Below, piece after piece: positions 22,992-35,545 of a DNA stretch of 64,000 bases. The stretch comes from Mucor racemosus (Eukaryota; Mucoromycota; Mucoromycetes; Mucorales; Mucoraceae): positions 248,001-312,000 of the forward strand of contig JAPEHQ010000016.1 in NCBI GenBank assembly GCA_027405735.1. The letters run 5' to 3'. The translations under genes were made by a program, and so were the position numbers. Below the pieces are notes generated by a model. The model saw only the letters and a list, made by a program, of their open reading frames with translations, searched no databases and had not been told where the DNA came from. Numbering within the stretch: the first letter of the stretch is position 1; the number at the start of each line of letters is the position of its first letter.

Positions 22992-23929
22992 TTACGTCTT
23001 TCTTATATATTGTCTGTGATACAAGATGAATAAACAAAGAATAAGAGAAAAAAAGAAGAAAAAGTATATTTTATATGTAAAAAATAAAAAAAATAACAAT
23101 CAACCTTTTAGAAGGAGAAGTAAAAAATAGGAAACACTGGGATTTTTCTTATTGTTTCCAAATCCCATAAAAAGAATGAAAACCGAAGTATGTTCGATTT
23201 TATGTTGTTAAAACCGTACGATCTTTAGAATCCCTCCCTCAATAAAATTGGCACTCCCCCCCCCATCTTTCATCTTGGTCTCCTCTTTTTCTGTATTAAT
23301 TTGAAAGAATTTTTATACCGACTTTCTTTGCTTTTGAATTAATTAATGCCCCCTTTTTAACGACAACTGAGACATTCAGATTTCCCTTAAACTTATTCCA
23401 CAAAAAACGATTCTGATAATTCGCTTCCAAGTTTCTGGTACATCCATATACCAGCGATATCTATTTTAATTTACTAATAAAGATACTCTTTAACACCAAA
23501 AAAAAAAAAAAATCCCATTTTATTTTAGTAATACAAAATGAACGTGAGTAAACTTGTTATTAAATTGTACAATATGTTCCTGGACATGAGATCAATTAAG
23601 CTTTTTTTTTTTTCCCCCATATAAATATACTCTAACTATAATCTGTTCTTTTTAGCTACAATGGCACGCAATAGTCAAATGCCCCGGGAAATATTTTTTG
23701 CAGATCTAATACTCATGAAAACTTGCTTTTATTTGATTGCAAAAGAGTCGTACAGTTTGCTTAATGAATCTTGGGCCATGATATGATCCGCCACAATTTC
23801 TTGATTTCAACATTACTTGTCACAGTACATGTACTGCTTTTCCATTTTTTTTTTTTGATTTCAAACAAAAGAAAAAAAAATCTGTGAATTAGGCTTGTTC
23901 TAAACTATACAATCCTATAAAAAGTCGAG
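22992..23929. promoter_or_regulatory. Divergent upstream region of the DUF2415-like and PWP1 genes
   Basis: No gene is supported. It holds C/T-rich runs (23240-23300, with nine C in a row) and A/T homopolymers. A stray ATG at 23538 is followed six bases later by a perfect GTGAGT donor, and a TTTTTAG acceptor lies near 23655. These could mark a spliced 5' leader upstream of the PWP1 start, but this cannot be proved from the sequence. Confidence 0.4.
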
Positions 23930-25576
23930 ATGATTTCAGCTATTCAATGGATTCGTAAGGGTGCTGCTGCTCAAAATCCCAAAAAGTATGATCTTAATGA
24001 TGAAGAATACTCAAGAATCAGTAAACTTGCTGCTGATCAATTGGAAGATGCCAAACAAGATTTAAAGGAAGCTGAAGCCATGGCTGTTGAGTAAGTTACT
24101 GCATTTTTTTTTTGTTTGTTTGTTATAGAGCATGTAGATTAACATTCATCCTAGTTCTGCCAACAAGCCTGAAAAGAAGGAAGTCGATGAAATGGATCAA
24201 TACAACTTGGAAAGTTATGATGCCGAAGTTGAAGCTTCCAGCAAGAGTAAGTTTTGATTTTGAAATTTTGATCTTGACCAAATTTTGTTGACAAAATTAT
24301 CCTTAAATCAATAGAGGTTGGTATTTTCTCCAATATCAAAGATTTAGCTTATTATGAAAACGATACCGAGGATCCATATGTTACATTAAAACATAATGTT
24401 GATGAGGAAGAAGAAAAGAAAGAACTCGAAATTTTGCCTACAGATAACATGTTGTTGGCAGCTAAAACTGAAGATGATATTTCTCAATTAGAAATTCATG
24501 TTTATGAAGAAAATCAAGACAACATTTACGTTCACCACGATATCATGTTGCCCTCTTTTCCCCTTTGTCTCGAGTGGTTAGATTACCACACCGGTGCCAA
24601 CAAAGTAGCTGATCAAACCACTTCAGGAAACTACGTGGCAGTAGGAACTTTTGAGCCAGATATTGAAATCTGGGACCTTGATACCATCGATGTTATGTTC
24701 CCTGAGACTATTTTAGGTCACACCGATAAATCCAAAAAGAGATCCAAGAAGGCCAACAGCAATTATCATGTCGATGCCATTATGGATTTAGCTTGGAATA
24801 AGAATCACAGAAACTTTTTGTTATCTTCTTCAGCAGATGGCACTGTTAAATTATGGGATTTGACAGTTTCTAAATGTGTTCAATCTTATAACCATCACAC
24901 AGACAAAGTTCAATCTGTCGCATGGCATCCTACTGAGCCTACCATTTTCCTCTCTGGTTCTTATGACAAGACTGTCTGTGTTTTAGATGCTAGATCTCCT
25001 AATGAAGTAACTCGTTGGAAGCTTACCAGTGATGTCGAATCTCTCCGTTGGGATCCTCATAACCCATCAAACTTTTATGTTGCTTTGGAAAATGGTATGA
25101 TTCAATACTATGATGTTCGTCAAGCCCAAAATGGTGTTGGTGGTAAATCTATTTTCACTCTTCAAGCACATGACGATGCTGTTAGTGCACTTGATGTCAA
25201 TCCTCTTGTTCCCGGTTGTATTGCCACTGGTAGTACTGATAAATCCATCAAAATTTGGAATACTACTGATAATAAGCCTAGTATGGTGACGAGTCGTAAC
25301 TTTGAGCTTGGTAGAATCTTCTCTACCCAATTTTGTCCTGATTCTCCTTTCCAACTCGCTATTGCTGGTTCTAATGGTAAGATGCACGTTTGGGATATGG
25401 CCTCTAATGCAGGTGTTCGTCAAGCTTTCCGTCATCAATCACTTGCTAGTGTTGCTCCTACCGAAGAAAAGAAGCCTATCACTACTGTTGATGATGTCGA
25501 GGAAGATGATAACATGGAAGATGATGAGCCTTTGAATGCTCAAGACGAGGATGAAATGGAAGAAGATAGCGAATAG
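23930..25576 (+). CDS. PWP1: Periodic tryptophan protein 1 (PWP1), WD40 ribosome-biogenesis factor
   Basis: Three exons (23930-24090, 24155-24246, 24315-25576) give 504 residues. It begins MISAIQWIRKGAAAQNPKKY, the conserved PWP1 start. An acidic linker and the conserved stretch DPYVTLKHN precede at least five WD repeats (MDLAWNKNHRNFLLSSSADGTVKLWDL, VQSVAWHPTEPTIFLSGSYDKTV, VSALDVNPLVPGCIATGSTDKSIKIWNT and others). The tail is highly acidic. PWP1 is a nucleolar chromatin-associated protein needed for rRNA transcription and 60S subunit assembly. Length matches the usual 480-580. Confidence 0.95.
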
Positions 25577-26519
25577 ATAAAACAGACATTGTATACATAA
25601 ACATTATTATTGATAATAAAAATTCACAAGCATTATTAGAAACTGCATTATTATTATTTTTTTTTTTTTTTTTTTTTTTTTTTTGGATGAATTGATATGA
25701 GATGGCTACTAACTCCTGTTATTATTATATCACGCTACACGGTACATTAAATACCATTTTGCTTCTGAGATGATTGCATATTGCTTTTCAGGTGTATCAA
25801 CCAATCTGTTGATGTTCATAATTAAAAAAAAAAATGAAAGCATGCAATATGTCGCTCATACCATCTCGTCTTCTCCTTTTCCTTTATATAATTACGGTTT
25901 GATGATCTCTTCTTTTTGTCTCTCCTTTCCTTCGGCCACATTAATATATAGCTAAAAATAAAATAATAAAAAAAGTAATCGAGATAATCTTTCAAATCTT
26001 GGTCATGGTACTCCAACTTTTTTCCTTTTTATCTAGTAGCTAAGGTTAATGTAAGCAACTATCGGATTTCAGGAATCACTCCGTACGGAAAGCATTGTTC
26101 TCTTTTCCTCCCCTTATCTCCTCTTGTTTATCATGACCCTATTTTGTCGATCTTTTTTAATGTGTTGCTCCTTGAATACCACTGACAGTTTTGCAGATGT
26201 CAAAATTTTATAATAAAAAAAATGGGCCAAAACAACGTATACTGTACAAGTAAACTCCTTTTTCAGTCTAGTTTAACATCCATATGGAAAGCAGGATACT
26301 TGCTTATATTCTGGGAATTTTATCGCGACAGAAGTATTGTTTACGGCAGATGAAATCATATGTATCTAGAATAATTTTCCATTTTGGAGATCAAGATGTC
26401 GCAAAATAGTAAAAAACATCGCCATGTGCTCAATTATACTAATTTAAACCCATAGATAGGGTACTAAACAGCTCTGATAAAATCTCAACTACAAAAAATG
26501 ACGACTGAAAGTTTATAAC
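25577..26519. other. Gene-free spacer 3' of PWP1
   Basis: A T-tract of more than 20 bases lies at about 25660-25684. No open frame resembles a protein. This begins an 11.8-kb stretch without any host gene. Confidence 0.35.
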
Positions 26520-27035
26520 TTTTGCAGCTAATTCTAAAAATTGAAAGAATACAATTTACTGCTCTACTTTTTTTTTTTAATAAATAACAACAAGATAAAA
26601 ATACATGTAAATGTACCTGAGATGTTCAACTTTAATCCTAAAATGCGTCTCCACAAATTCCTTATTTTTTTGCAGTTGGTATAATATCTTTTAGTCCTAA
26701 TGTTTCATATTTTTACAGGTGTTTTATCGCTAAAAATTAAAAACTTTGAGGCTTCATATCTCTACGAAATATCAAGCTATACTAGCAATTTTTAATAATG
26801 AACCTTACTTGTTTTAAAATACTCTACAACATATTTTAATATAAAAAAATTCTGACCATTTTTGTTTTTTTCTCATTTTTTTGGTATTTCTGTAATAGAT
26901 TACAAAATATTGGTTAAATTGAGCAGCAGTTTTTTCACATTCATCTCATCAATCTCGTTGAGCTCTCTTGGACCCAATTTTTTTTTCAAAAAAATATTAA
27001 TTTTTCGTGGAGATATCCTCAAAAATGTATGCAAA
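26520..27035 (-). repeat. Truncated copy of the 1.2-kb terminal repeat (left orientation)
   Basis: This matches about 310-765 in the left arm at the window start, with more divergence. At about 27035 the match stops abruptly in the words 'ctcaaaaatgtatgc' and the sequence jumps to the internal block. The inner half of the terminal repeat and about 1.9 kb of interior are therefore missing, a deletion derivative. Confidence 0.7.
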
Positions 27036-27040
27036 AAAAA

Positions 27041-27770
27041 ATTCTCGGTTTTCTCAAATATTATAAAATCTCTTATTTTTAAGACTTACAAGGCTTATAA
27101 GCGGAATATTAATTTTAAAAATTATTCTTGTCCAGATCATCAATTTTGACATTTTTTGATTTTTTTTTTCTGATTTTGCAAATCTAGAGTTAATTATACT
27201 ACCAATTATAAAAACAAAAAATATACACATATGCAACATTTAGCGCTCTATTTGCCTAATAAAAAATAGTAAACATTTTTATTGCAAAATATTACATGAA
27301 AATCCTTTAATTAAAAAACCGTTTTTGGGCCAAAAGTTCAAAGTTTTATTCCTTAATGTTTAATATTAAGCTTTCATAAGGTGTGTATTAGCTATGCATA
27401 CAATTTTCTATCACAATGTAGTATATTTAAATGTTGATTTTGGTATCAAAATTTGATTTTTCTATTTTTTGATCAAAATCATGAGTGTTGGTAAGGATAA
27501 AATGAGCCCCGAAAATGTCCGCTACAAATTCTGAATTTTCAGACGGTACACAGTTAAATATAAGAAAAGTTGAAAAAAAAACGCCTTTTTATTTAAAACT
27601 TAAATGTACCATAGTATAAGAGATAACCTAGCCGTTCAATCTTGGTATGTTCAATTATGGCGTCGCTCTACAGGCTCGCTTTTGCAATTTTTTAATGAAT
27701 GTATGATATAGCAGACGGTTTTTCTGTTAGAAAAATGTATGTTTCTATTTCTATGATAACAGCTGTTGTA
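27041..27770 (+). repeat. Partial internal block (copy D)
   Basis: This matches 2655-3375 and 30055-30770, including gcttataagcggaatattaa, cttgtccagatcatcaattt and atgagtgttggtaaggataa. It stops at 'gataacag', in the middle of a region that continues in the other copies. Another insertion or a deletion therefore interrupts it there. Confidence 0.75.
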
Positions 27771-29796
27771 TTCCACCTACTAGTATCATACATTATTATC
27801 ACCTTCTACAGTATCAATACATCTTACAATTATTGACTACAACATGTATTGAAATGCCAGTCTTGATATCGGATATAATAAACTGCTAGCGTATCAAGTT
27901 TAATCCAATAATTACCAAAAACGCTCGGACCTCAATTATGACACCACATTATTTCATCCCAGCAGTTAACCAATCAAGTAGCTATCAAATCAACATCCAA
28001 GCATATCTAGCGCAGCATTGAAACAAGACAACTCACAAGCTCTGCAAGAACGGTTAAATTATGATTGATCCATTTGAATCCATAGATTACTATCAAGCAG
28101 ATCTAATAATGGTTCAATAGTGCCTTAAATTACATCTCAGGATCTCAATGTCAAATCAATATAAAAGGCCATACTTTTATATCTAAATAAACAGTATCTT
28201 GTTTTTATTATACAGTTGAAGAACTGATTAATTACTCATTCTTTTATAATTGTATTCTTTTTTAAGTATTATTTATCAATCCTGAAAATATACGACACAC
28301 TGTCTAAAGTTAATCAAGCATGAACATTCTATATATTTAACTTGGTCGTATCCTACTAGACTTGCTCTGGCCAATCTATTAGATGGTCATGTTGTAATCA
28401 ACTAGTTCCTCAAGACTATGAAATCATTCTTTCATACATCCTGTATTGTAGACGCTATATCCGCGCTTCCAAAACATATAAATATCCTGAATTCTGATGT
28501 CGTTCGAGATGGATTCATTTTTTTTTTTTACCTACAATATGCTCAATAAATATATCTAGTTTTAACTTTATTTTCTAGTTGTTATTTATTGTGTATAGTA
28601 TTACAATATCAATCTCCAGCTTTTGCAAGAGATTCTATTACTACACGCACTGCGACACTATCAATGACCACATTTCAATATCAACTTACTCGTATTCAAG
28701 TTATAGAGTAATAATTCAGCAGCACTATGTCCCTGAAGTCTAGTTTATGAAGGGAACTAGACTCTTGAATAATTTAGTATAAATAATCATCTTACTTTCA
28801 TAATTCCTTTTATTTCTTCGTCAGTTCTTCTCATCATTTTCCTTATTATATATTCTGAAATAAACCTAAACATAACAAATAAATCTTTGTCTGTGTCTCT
28901 TACCCCTTATATAATATAACCCTGATACAATCATTGCTACTAATAAACTGCATAATTTGATATGCAGAAAACTCTTGGAGCATCTACTCTTTTTTTTTTG
29001 TCAATGTTATAAATCATCGTTCAATATGACTGAATATTAATGAATCAGAGAAAATACAACTTCATTTATCAGAATTAGGAATCACCGATTTACCAATTTA
29101 GAACATCTGTCAAACCATGACGTTCAACATGCGAATCAAGCAGAGATTACATTTCATGGTTCCAATATTACCACTGAAACATAACATATTATATCCATAC
29201 ACATTAATAATAATTTCTATTGTCACATCTAATGGAAAGGGGTCCATTAGATCTTAATTATCACACAATCCCAATAACTATATAAACACATATTTAATTC
29301 ATTCTAATAAACGGTACTTTTTACGTTGATTTTAATTTACAAAAAAGTCTCGACGATAAATTACAAATGGTAAAAAACAGATACTCAATGTACATCGAGG
29401 TCAAGATTGATAAAAGATGCATTCATTGTGTAGAGTGTAGTAAAAATCGCAACATTTTGATGGATAGAAATTACAGGACCAAGATGTTGTGTTTGCCTCA
29501 GGATTTTTAAAAGGGTTTAAAAGCATACTTCATCAAATTTACTTAGATGTTAGATGTTAAATACTCACATATGCTATTAGTATCATCTTGCCTTTTATTT
29601 AATTGCTGTATTATTAAAAATCAAGCTTTTTTTCATAGCTTATAACAATGACAATGGGATGTTTCTGATCTTAGATTGACATTTATCATAAGGGGGATGA
29701 TGATACGTTTGATACTACTGTGGATGGAACCAGTCAATTTAATTCATGAAATTTGAATGCAAATACCGACGAACTATTTGCAAGTAGTACTTAAGT
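27771..29796. other. Gene-free AT-rich segment with LTR-like pieces
   Basis: No protein frame is recognisable. Several pieces look like decayed LTR promoters: a TATA-like box followed 30-40 bp later by AATAAAC or AATAAAG (near 28160-28195, 28770-28880 and 29280-29315). Two short hairpins occur, with stems of 9 bp (29229-29251) and 8 bp (28739-28765). No paired LTR, primer-binding site or pol domain is seen, so I leave them unnamed. Confidence 0.3.
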
Positions 29797-29902
29797 TGGT
29801 TCTGGTAAAGCATTGAATAAATGGGCTCGGGACAAAGAGGGTAAAAAGGCGGCAATAAGTTCCAGTGATAGCCATGTTTATGTTTATGATATTAGAGAAG
29901 AG
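29797..29902 (+). pseudogene. Dynein intermediate chain fragment (copy C)
   Basis: This contains only the second captured exon, truncated at its 5' end. The frame GKALNKWARDKEGKKAAIS then SHVYVYDI is recognisable but carries replacements at core positions (LAW to WAR, AVGSNDG to AISSSDS). The donor follows at about 29903. It is clearly non-functional. Confidence 0.65.
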
Positions 29903-31205
29903 GTAAGACTAAAGCTCAATGTAAATCACCTCTAGCGCAATAATTATAAAGTAAGACGATATTATCATCAAATAAACTACCGAACAATATTAACATGTAT
30001 AAAAATTTACAGTGATAAGCTTGAATCAAGTGGGTACAGCATCGTAAATTCCTGAGAAAGTTCTCAAGTATTATAAAGTCTCTTATTTTTAAGACTTACA
30101 AAGCTTATAAGCGGAATATTAATTTTAAAATTTATTCTTGTCCAGATCATCAATTTTGACATTTTTTAATTTTTTTTTTTCTGATTTTGCAAATCTAGAG
30201 TTAATTTTACTACCAATTATAGTAGCAAAAAATATACACATATGCAACATTTAGCGCTCTATTTGTTCAATAAAAAATAACAAACCTTTTTATTACAAAA
30301 TATTACATGAAAATCCTTTAACCAAAATGCCGTTTTTGGGCCAAAAGTACAACGTTTTATTAATTAACATTCAATATTAAGTTTTCATAAGGTGTGTATT
30401 AGCTATGCCTACAATTTTCTCTCACAATGTAGTATATTTAAACGTTGATTTTGGTATCAAAATTTGATTTTCCTGTTTTTTGATCAAAATCATGAGTGTT
30501 GGTAAGGATAAAATGAGCCCCGAAAATGTCCGCTACAAAAACTGAATTTTTAAACCGTACGTGGTTAGATTTAAGAAAAGTCAAAAAAAAGAAATGCTTT
30601 TTTATTTAAAACTTAGATATATACCATAGTATTAAGAGACTTAGCAATTCAATCTTGCTATGCTCAATTACGGCGTTGCTCTAGGGGCTCACTTTTGTAA
30701 TTTTTTAATGAATGTATGATATAATAGGCGGTTTTTCTGGTAGAAAAATGTATGTTTCTATGATAATAGATATTGCCTATTTTGTTTAGATCATGGTTTA
30801 TCGGTTTATGCGCCGTAATGCTGCTTTTACATTCGCTGAAATGAGCAATTTAGCAGGGTTTTAATTGTGCCAAATAATGTAAAGCCTTGAAACCCCTTTT
30901 CTATGTGCGCTGTTTCTCTCTTTTTGTTTTCATATTCCAAGGATATATTTACCACCGTTTGATAAGGCATATCAGACTATCAAGCTGGTATTTTTTTCTT
31001 TTATCTGAATACGCATGCTAACATAAGGGACTAATGTTTTTAATATTATAGGTAACAGTCTATTGTATTAGAGACTGATATTTTCATTTAACGGCATTCT
31101 AAGATCAAATAATAATGTTTATTTACTACTGTATTGTTGGATGTATTTCTTGATTATTATCAGATTAAATTGAAGACAATGTTATTTTTACCTATTCAAT
31201 CACTA
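29797..31205 (+). repeat. Left arm of a large imperfect palindrome (copy C of internal block)
   Basis: It pairs with 32105-33540 in inverted orientation around an axis near 31655. From about 29925 to 30970 the two arms are almost identical by eye (one substitution in a 200-bp stretch compared base by base). Outside that tract, towards both the dynein fragment and the loop, they are clearly diverged with indels. Confidence 0.85.
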
Positions 31206-32104
31206 CGACCGACCTGTGCTGCACAAGATTATTTTGTTGTGACCACGTGGGCTGCACACTATAGCCTGAGTTGTTATGCCCACTGAATATGGCTAAAAAG
31301 ATAACAAGATGCACATTCACATGGGCACAACAAAGGAAACTGCACACGAGCACAACGCTAAGCCTGTATGTACAGGATTATAGATTCTGTCCATGTGCAT
31401 GACATTAAACCCATGTGTGCATAATAGTAGAACTGCCCATAAGCATATCATTAATCCCATGTGTGCATAATAGTAGAACTGCCCATAAGCATATCATTAT
31501 CCCTATTTGTGCATAATAATAAAATCTAACCATGAGCATAATAGCATAATGAGTTGATCGTATGGGCACAAATTGGTTTGTACATGAGCATCATGCCGTT
31601 CTCAAAATTCCATTGCATTTTTTTTACTGCAATGGGGCTTTAAATTACATCTGCTTTTATTAATATAAATTATATAGACAATAATACAATTCAATACGTT
31701 GTTGATGTATAGCAATACATGCAACAGCCGATATATTTATGATTATTTACCATCATTTGTAAATAAGTTTATAGCTATAATGTTTACAGCAACAATGGTT
31801 TTTGCTCGAGCATAAAATTAAATAATGTTTACTGCTTGAATTTATATGCAAGCCAAATCTAATATTATAGATGTTGTTACTTTATCGCACATAAAATTTA
31901 AACAAATTAACCTTCTTTAAACTTCCTATTATTTTAGTTTACGATTATCAGATGTAAAAGGATTTGGTTTCTCAAGTATAGCTACGATCAAGGCGATGGT
32001 TATTAGGCAACACATTAGATCATTCTTTTTTGTATTTCTATATTACTTAAAATTTTATCACTTTTCTGAAACATTTTGTGGGTTTGTAGCCAGTTCTAAC
32101 AGCT
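31206..32104 (-). repeat. Palindrome loop, remainder of internal block copy B
   Basis: In reverse this corresponds to about 4130-4860 of copy A, including the stretches around 'gtccatgtgcatgacatt' and 'ccattgcattttttttactg'. It is non-coding. The part at 31200-31600 is unusually rich in GCACA, GCATAA and TGTGC words. It holds a 46-bp tandem duplication. Confidence 0.7.
31410..31501. repeat. 46-bp tandem duplication
   Basis: Two adjacent, essentially identical 46-bp units start at 31410 and 31456, each beginning cccatgtgtgcataatagta. A third, shorter degenerate unit follows (31501-31520). Copy A has only one unit at the matching place (about 4740-4815), so the duplication arose in copy B. Confidence 0.8.
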
Positions 32105-33997
32105 TTTGATTGAGTAGATATAAATATCATTATTGCCTTCGATTTGATCTGGTAATCAAGAAGTACTTCCAACAATACAGTAGTAAATAAACATTATTTG
32201 ATCTTAGAACGCCGTTAAATAAAAATATCAGTCTCTAATATAATAATAGACTGCTACTACCTATATTAAAAACATTAGTCCCTTATGTTAGCATGCGTAT
32301 TCAGATAAAAGAAAAGAGTATCAGTTTGATAGTAGTCTGATATGCCTTATCAAACGGTGAATATATCCTTGGAATATGAAAACAAAAAGAGAGAAACAGC
32401 GCACATAGAAAAGGGGTTTCAAGGCTTTACATTATTTGGCACAATTAAAACCCTGCTAAATTGCTCATTTCAGCGAATGTAAAAGCAGCATTACGGCGCA
32501 TAAACCGATAAACCATGATCTAAACAAAATAGGCAATATCTATTATCATAGAAACATACATTTTTCTACCAGAAAAACCGCCTGTTATATCATACATTCA
32601 TTAAAAAATTACAAAAGTGAGCCCCTAGAGCAACGCCGTAATTGAGCATAGCAAGATTGAATTGCTAAGTCTCTTAATACTATGGTATATATCTAAGTTT
32701 TAAATAAAAAAGCATTTCTTTTTTTTGACTTTTCTTAAATCTAACCACGTACGGTTTAAAAATTCAGTTTTTGTAGCGGACATTTTCGGGGCTCATTTTA
32801 TCCTTACCAACACTCATGATTTTGATCAAAAAACAGGAAAATCAAATTTTGATACCAAAATCAACGTTTAAATATACTACATTGTGAGAGAAAATTGTAG
32901 GCATAGCTAATACACACCTTATGAAAACTTAATATTGAATGTTAATTAATAAAACGTTGTACTTTTGGCCCAAAAACGGCATTTTGGTTAAAGGATTTTC
33001 ATGTAATATTTTGTAATAAAAAGGTTTGTTATTTTTTATTGAACAAATAGAGCGCTAAATGTTGCATATGTGTATATTTTTTGCTACTATAATTGGTAGT
33101 AAAATTAACTCTAGATTTGCAAAATCAGAAAAAAAAAAATTAAAAAATGTCAAAATTGATGATCTGGACAAGAATAAATTTTAAAATTAATATTCCGCTT
33201 ATAAGCTTTGTAAGTCTTAAAAATAAGAGACTTTATAATACTTGAGAACTTTCTCAGGAATTTACGATGCTGTACCCACTTGATTCAAGCTTATCACTGT
33301 AAATTTTTATACATGTTAATATTGTTCGGTAGTTTATTTGATGATAATATCGTCTTACTTTATAATTATTGCGCTAGAGGTGATTTACATTAAGGTTTAG
33401 TCTTACCCCTCCAACATCATAAACATAAACATGACCATCGTCACTGGGGCTTATTGCCACCTTTTTATCCTCTTTGTCCCAAGCCAAAGTATTCAATGCT
33501 TTACCAGAACAAACTTACTTTTGACCTATAAAAAATGATTTATTAATAAAGTCAATTAACAAGCTAATAAGTTATAATTATGGTGTACCTTTAATAGTTG
33601 GTAGTGATATACAAGACAACATCTTGATTTCCTCTTCTTAGCTGTTGGCCACTAAATAGACTAACATGAGTTTATTCATTCATTCATTCAAATCAATTCA
33701 ATGCTATACAGTACATACTTTTATAATCACCAGTTTTTCTCCAGGTAGATATTGACTTTAGACCAAAAAAGCATTGATTATAACGTAGATAATGGAACAA
33801 AATGGTTAAGTCCTGGACGCTTTTTTTGTTCGAGAAAGATATTATAACGTGCCCTAACACTAACAGTTAATAATTTATTTCCAAATAAACAATAGGAAAA
33901 ACATGTTCTTGTACCTGCTTCTTGATTTCAGTTTATAAAAAAATATTGGTCTTTTTGTTGTAGTTTTAAACGTAAATAAAAGAGCTGAGGAAAGAGT
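32105..33997 (-). repeat. Right arm of the palindrome and rest of copy B
   Basis: As reverse complement it matches 1887-4130 of copy A throughout, and 29797-31205 of copy C. It is the most complete secondary copy of the internal block. Homology with copy A ends near 33997 in 'ctttcctc', presumably the edge of the shared unit. Confidence 0.8.
33404..33642 (-). pseudogene. Dynein intermediate chain fragment (copy B)
   Basis: Both captured exons and the intron between them are present. A small insertion near the start of the second exon breaks the frame relative to copy A, and the donor context at its end is altered (GGAG then GGTAAGA). Upstream exon words (AGCTAAGAAGAGGAAATCAA) are preserved. 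Confidence 0.65.
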
Positions 33998-35149
33998 GAG
34001 TGCAATAAAATTGAAGTAATTTTATAAAAATAAAAGCGTTGAAAAATACAATTATAGTCTTTCCACGGTTTTATTGTGATTAAAAGAAATCTGAAGAAAA
34101 AGAATGATATCTTCATAAAGTATGCTATATTTATAGGAATTGTAAAATAGTGGATGTTTGTGTGTTGATGCCTATTTTACAGGTGTTCAATCATAATGTC
34201 TTTTGTTGACATTTTTTTATAAGATACTTGGTTGAGATGTTGATCTTTCAACATTCCAGTTATAATTTAAAATGCAACTGAGCTTATTTTTATGGGATGT
34301 GATTCCTTATCTAGAATTACTACAACTGCGATTTTATGAGCATGAGTTTTGGAATATATTATTAATGCAAAATAAGTACAGCTTTATATCATAGGTGTCG
34401 TGTTGTAGAAGGTTGTATTTTGATCAGGAATACTTCCTTTTACAGGCACCAGCAATATAGAGTTTCCTCGTTATGCTTATTGGGATCTGATTGGAACTCA
34501 GTCCTTATGGAATGAGATTCAGGTACGAATCGAGATCAGTTATTTTTCTGAAATGACAATGGCGACTTTGGTCTATAAAAGGTGTCATTTCATTGCAACG
34601 AGTATTGCTGCTGTGAACTATTATAGTGATAATTTGATTCATTAAAAAATCGAGTGTAGGCTAGGAGGCATGGCTTTCAAGTTTTTTTTAAATAAAAAGT
34701 GCAATTTTTTAATTTAAAAAAACTAGTAAATGGTGACGACAAAATAATTATATAGCCTTTGAACTTTATGAACCCAATACGGAATCATAAAAAACCAAAT
34801 CCCCATTTATTCAAAAACCTCCATTTATTATTGGTGTTATATCAGAATCTAGATATAGCGCTACAGTAGTTGTATTATCAGGATATTGTTATTGTTACAC
34901 CATCAATAGCTATTGTATCACTTGATAATCTCTTCTATATATAATCTCATTCTCTACATTGAATAAAACTACACCTTTTACTCTTGTCTAATTCTTATTA
35001 GTTTTGGTAAAACAATTGGCTCTTTTGGGTTGGCCTAGTAATTAGGGATGCTGTCGAGCCCAGCTTATTATACTTAGTAAATTTGGCCGACAAAACCTAG
35101 TAGCTCGGCACCAATGCTAGTAGGTTGACTTGATCTCTATTCGTTAATA
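33998..35149. other. Gene-free spacer
   Basis: No gene is seen. Around 34860-35000 there is an LTR-like promoter and polyadenylation arrangement (ctatatataatc, then aataaaac), again without a partner. Confidence 0.3.
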
Positions 35150-35545
35150 ATTGGTAATATAACTTAATTTTTTACAGAGATATTTAAGCTCAAAATTTTG
35201 ACTTTTTTTAGCAGTGAATTAAAGGTAAAAATCCGAAACATTAGCATTAAAAAAATTATACCGTCTGTTAGAGATAGGATATTTTAGGAAACGCGTTTTT
35301 GGATTAAACTTGAGCATCTCAAGTACATTGGCATATAATTTTTTCTTGGTGTTATTTAGTGAAAAAAAAAAAATTGAGCAGGAATAAAAAATCGGAACCA
35401 GTTTTTTTTTGCTTAAAAAAAGTAATGAATTTTATGTGTTTTTGAGTCTTTTTTTTATACATAAAGCAACTTTAGAAACAAGTAGCATAATGTGATAAGT
35501 TCATATATATTTCGCAATGTTTATGATGTTTCAGAGAAGTTATTT
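35150..35545 (+). repeat. Outer third of the 1.2-kb terminal repeat
   Basis: This matches 6525-6825 and 58795-59130, from 'taacttaattttttacagag' to 'gtgtttttgagtcttttttt' and on to 'aacaagtagcataatgtgat'. It is in right-arm orientation and is the counterpart to the left-orientation fragment at 26520. Together they bracket the composite 26.5-35.5 kb region. Confidence 0.7.

Noticed and set aside
26520..35545. CRISPR-like or bacterial-type repeat array
   Set aside because: The repeats are long, few, in both orientations and without regular unique spacers. The genome is fungal.
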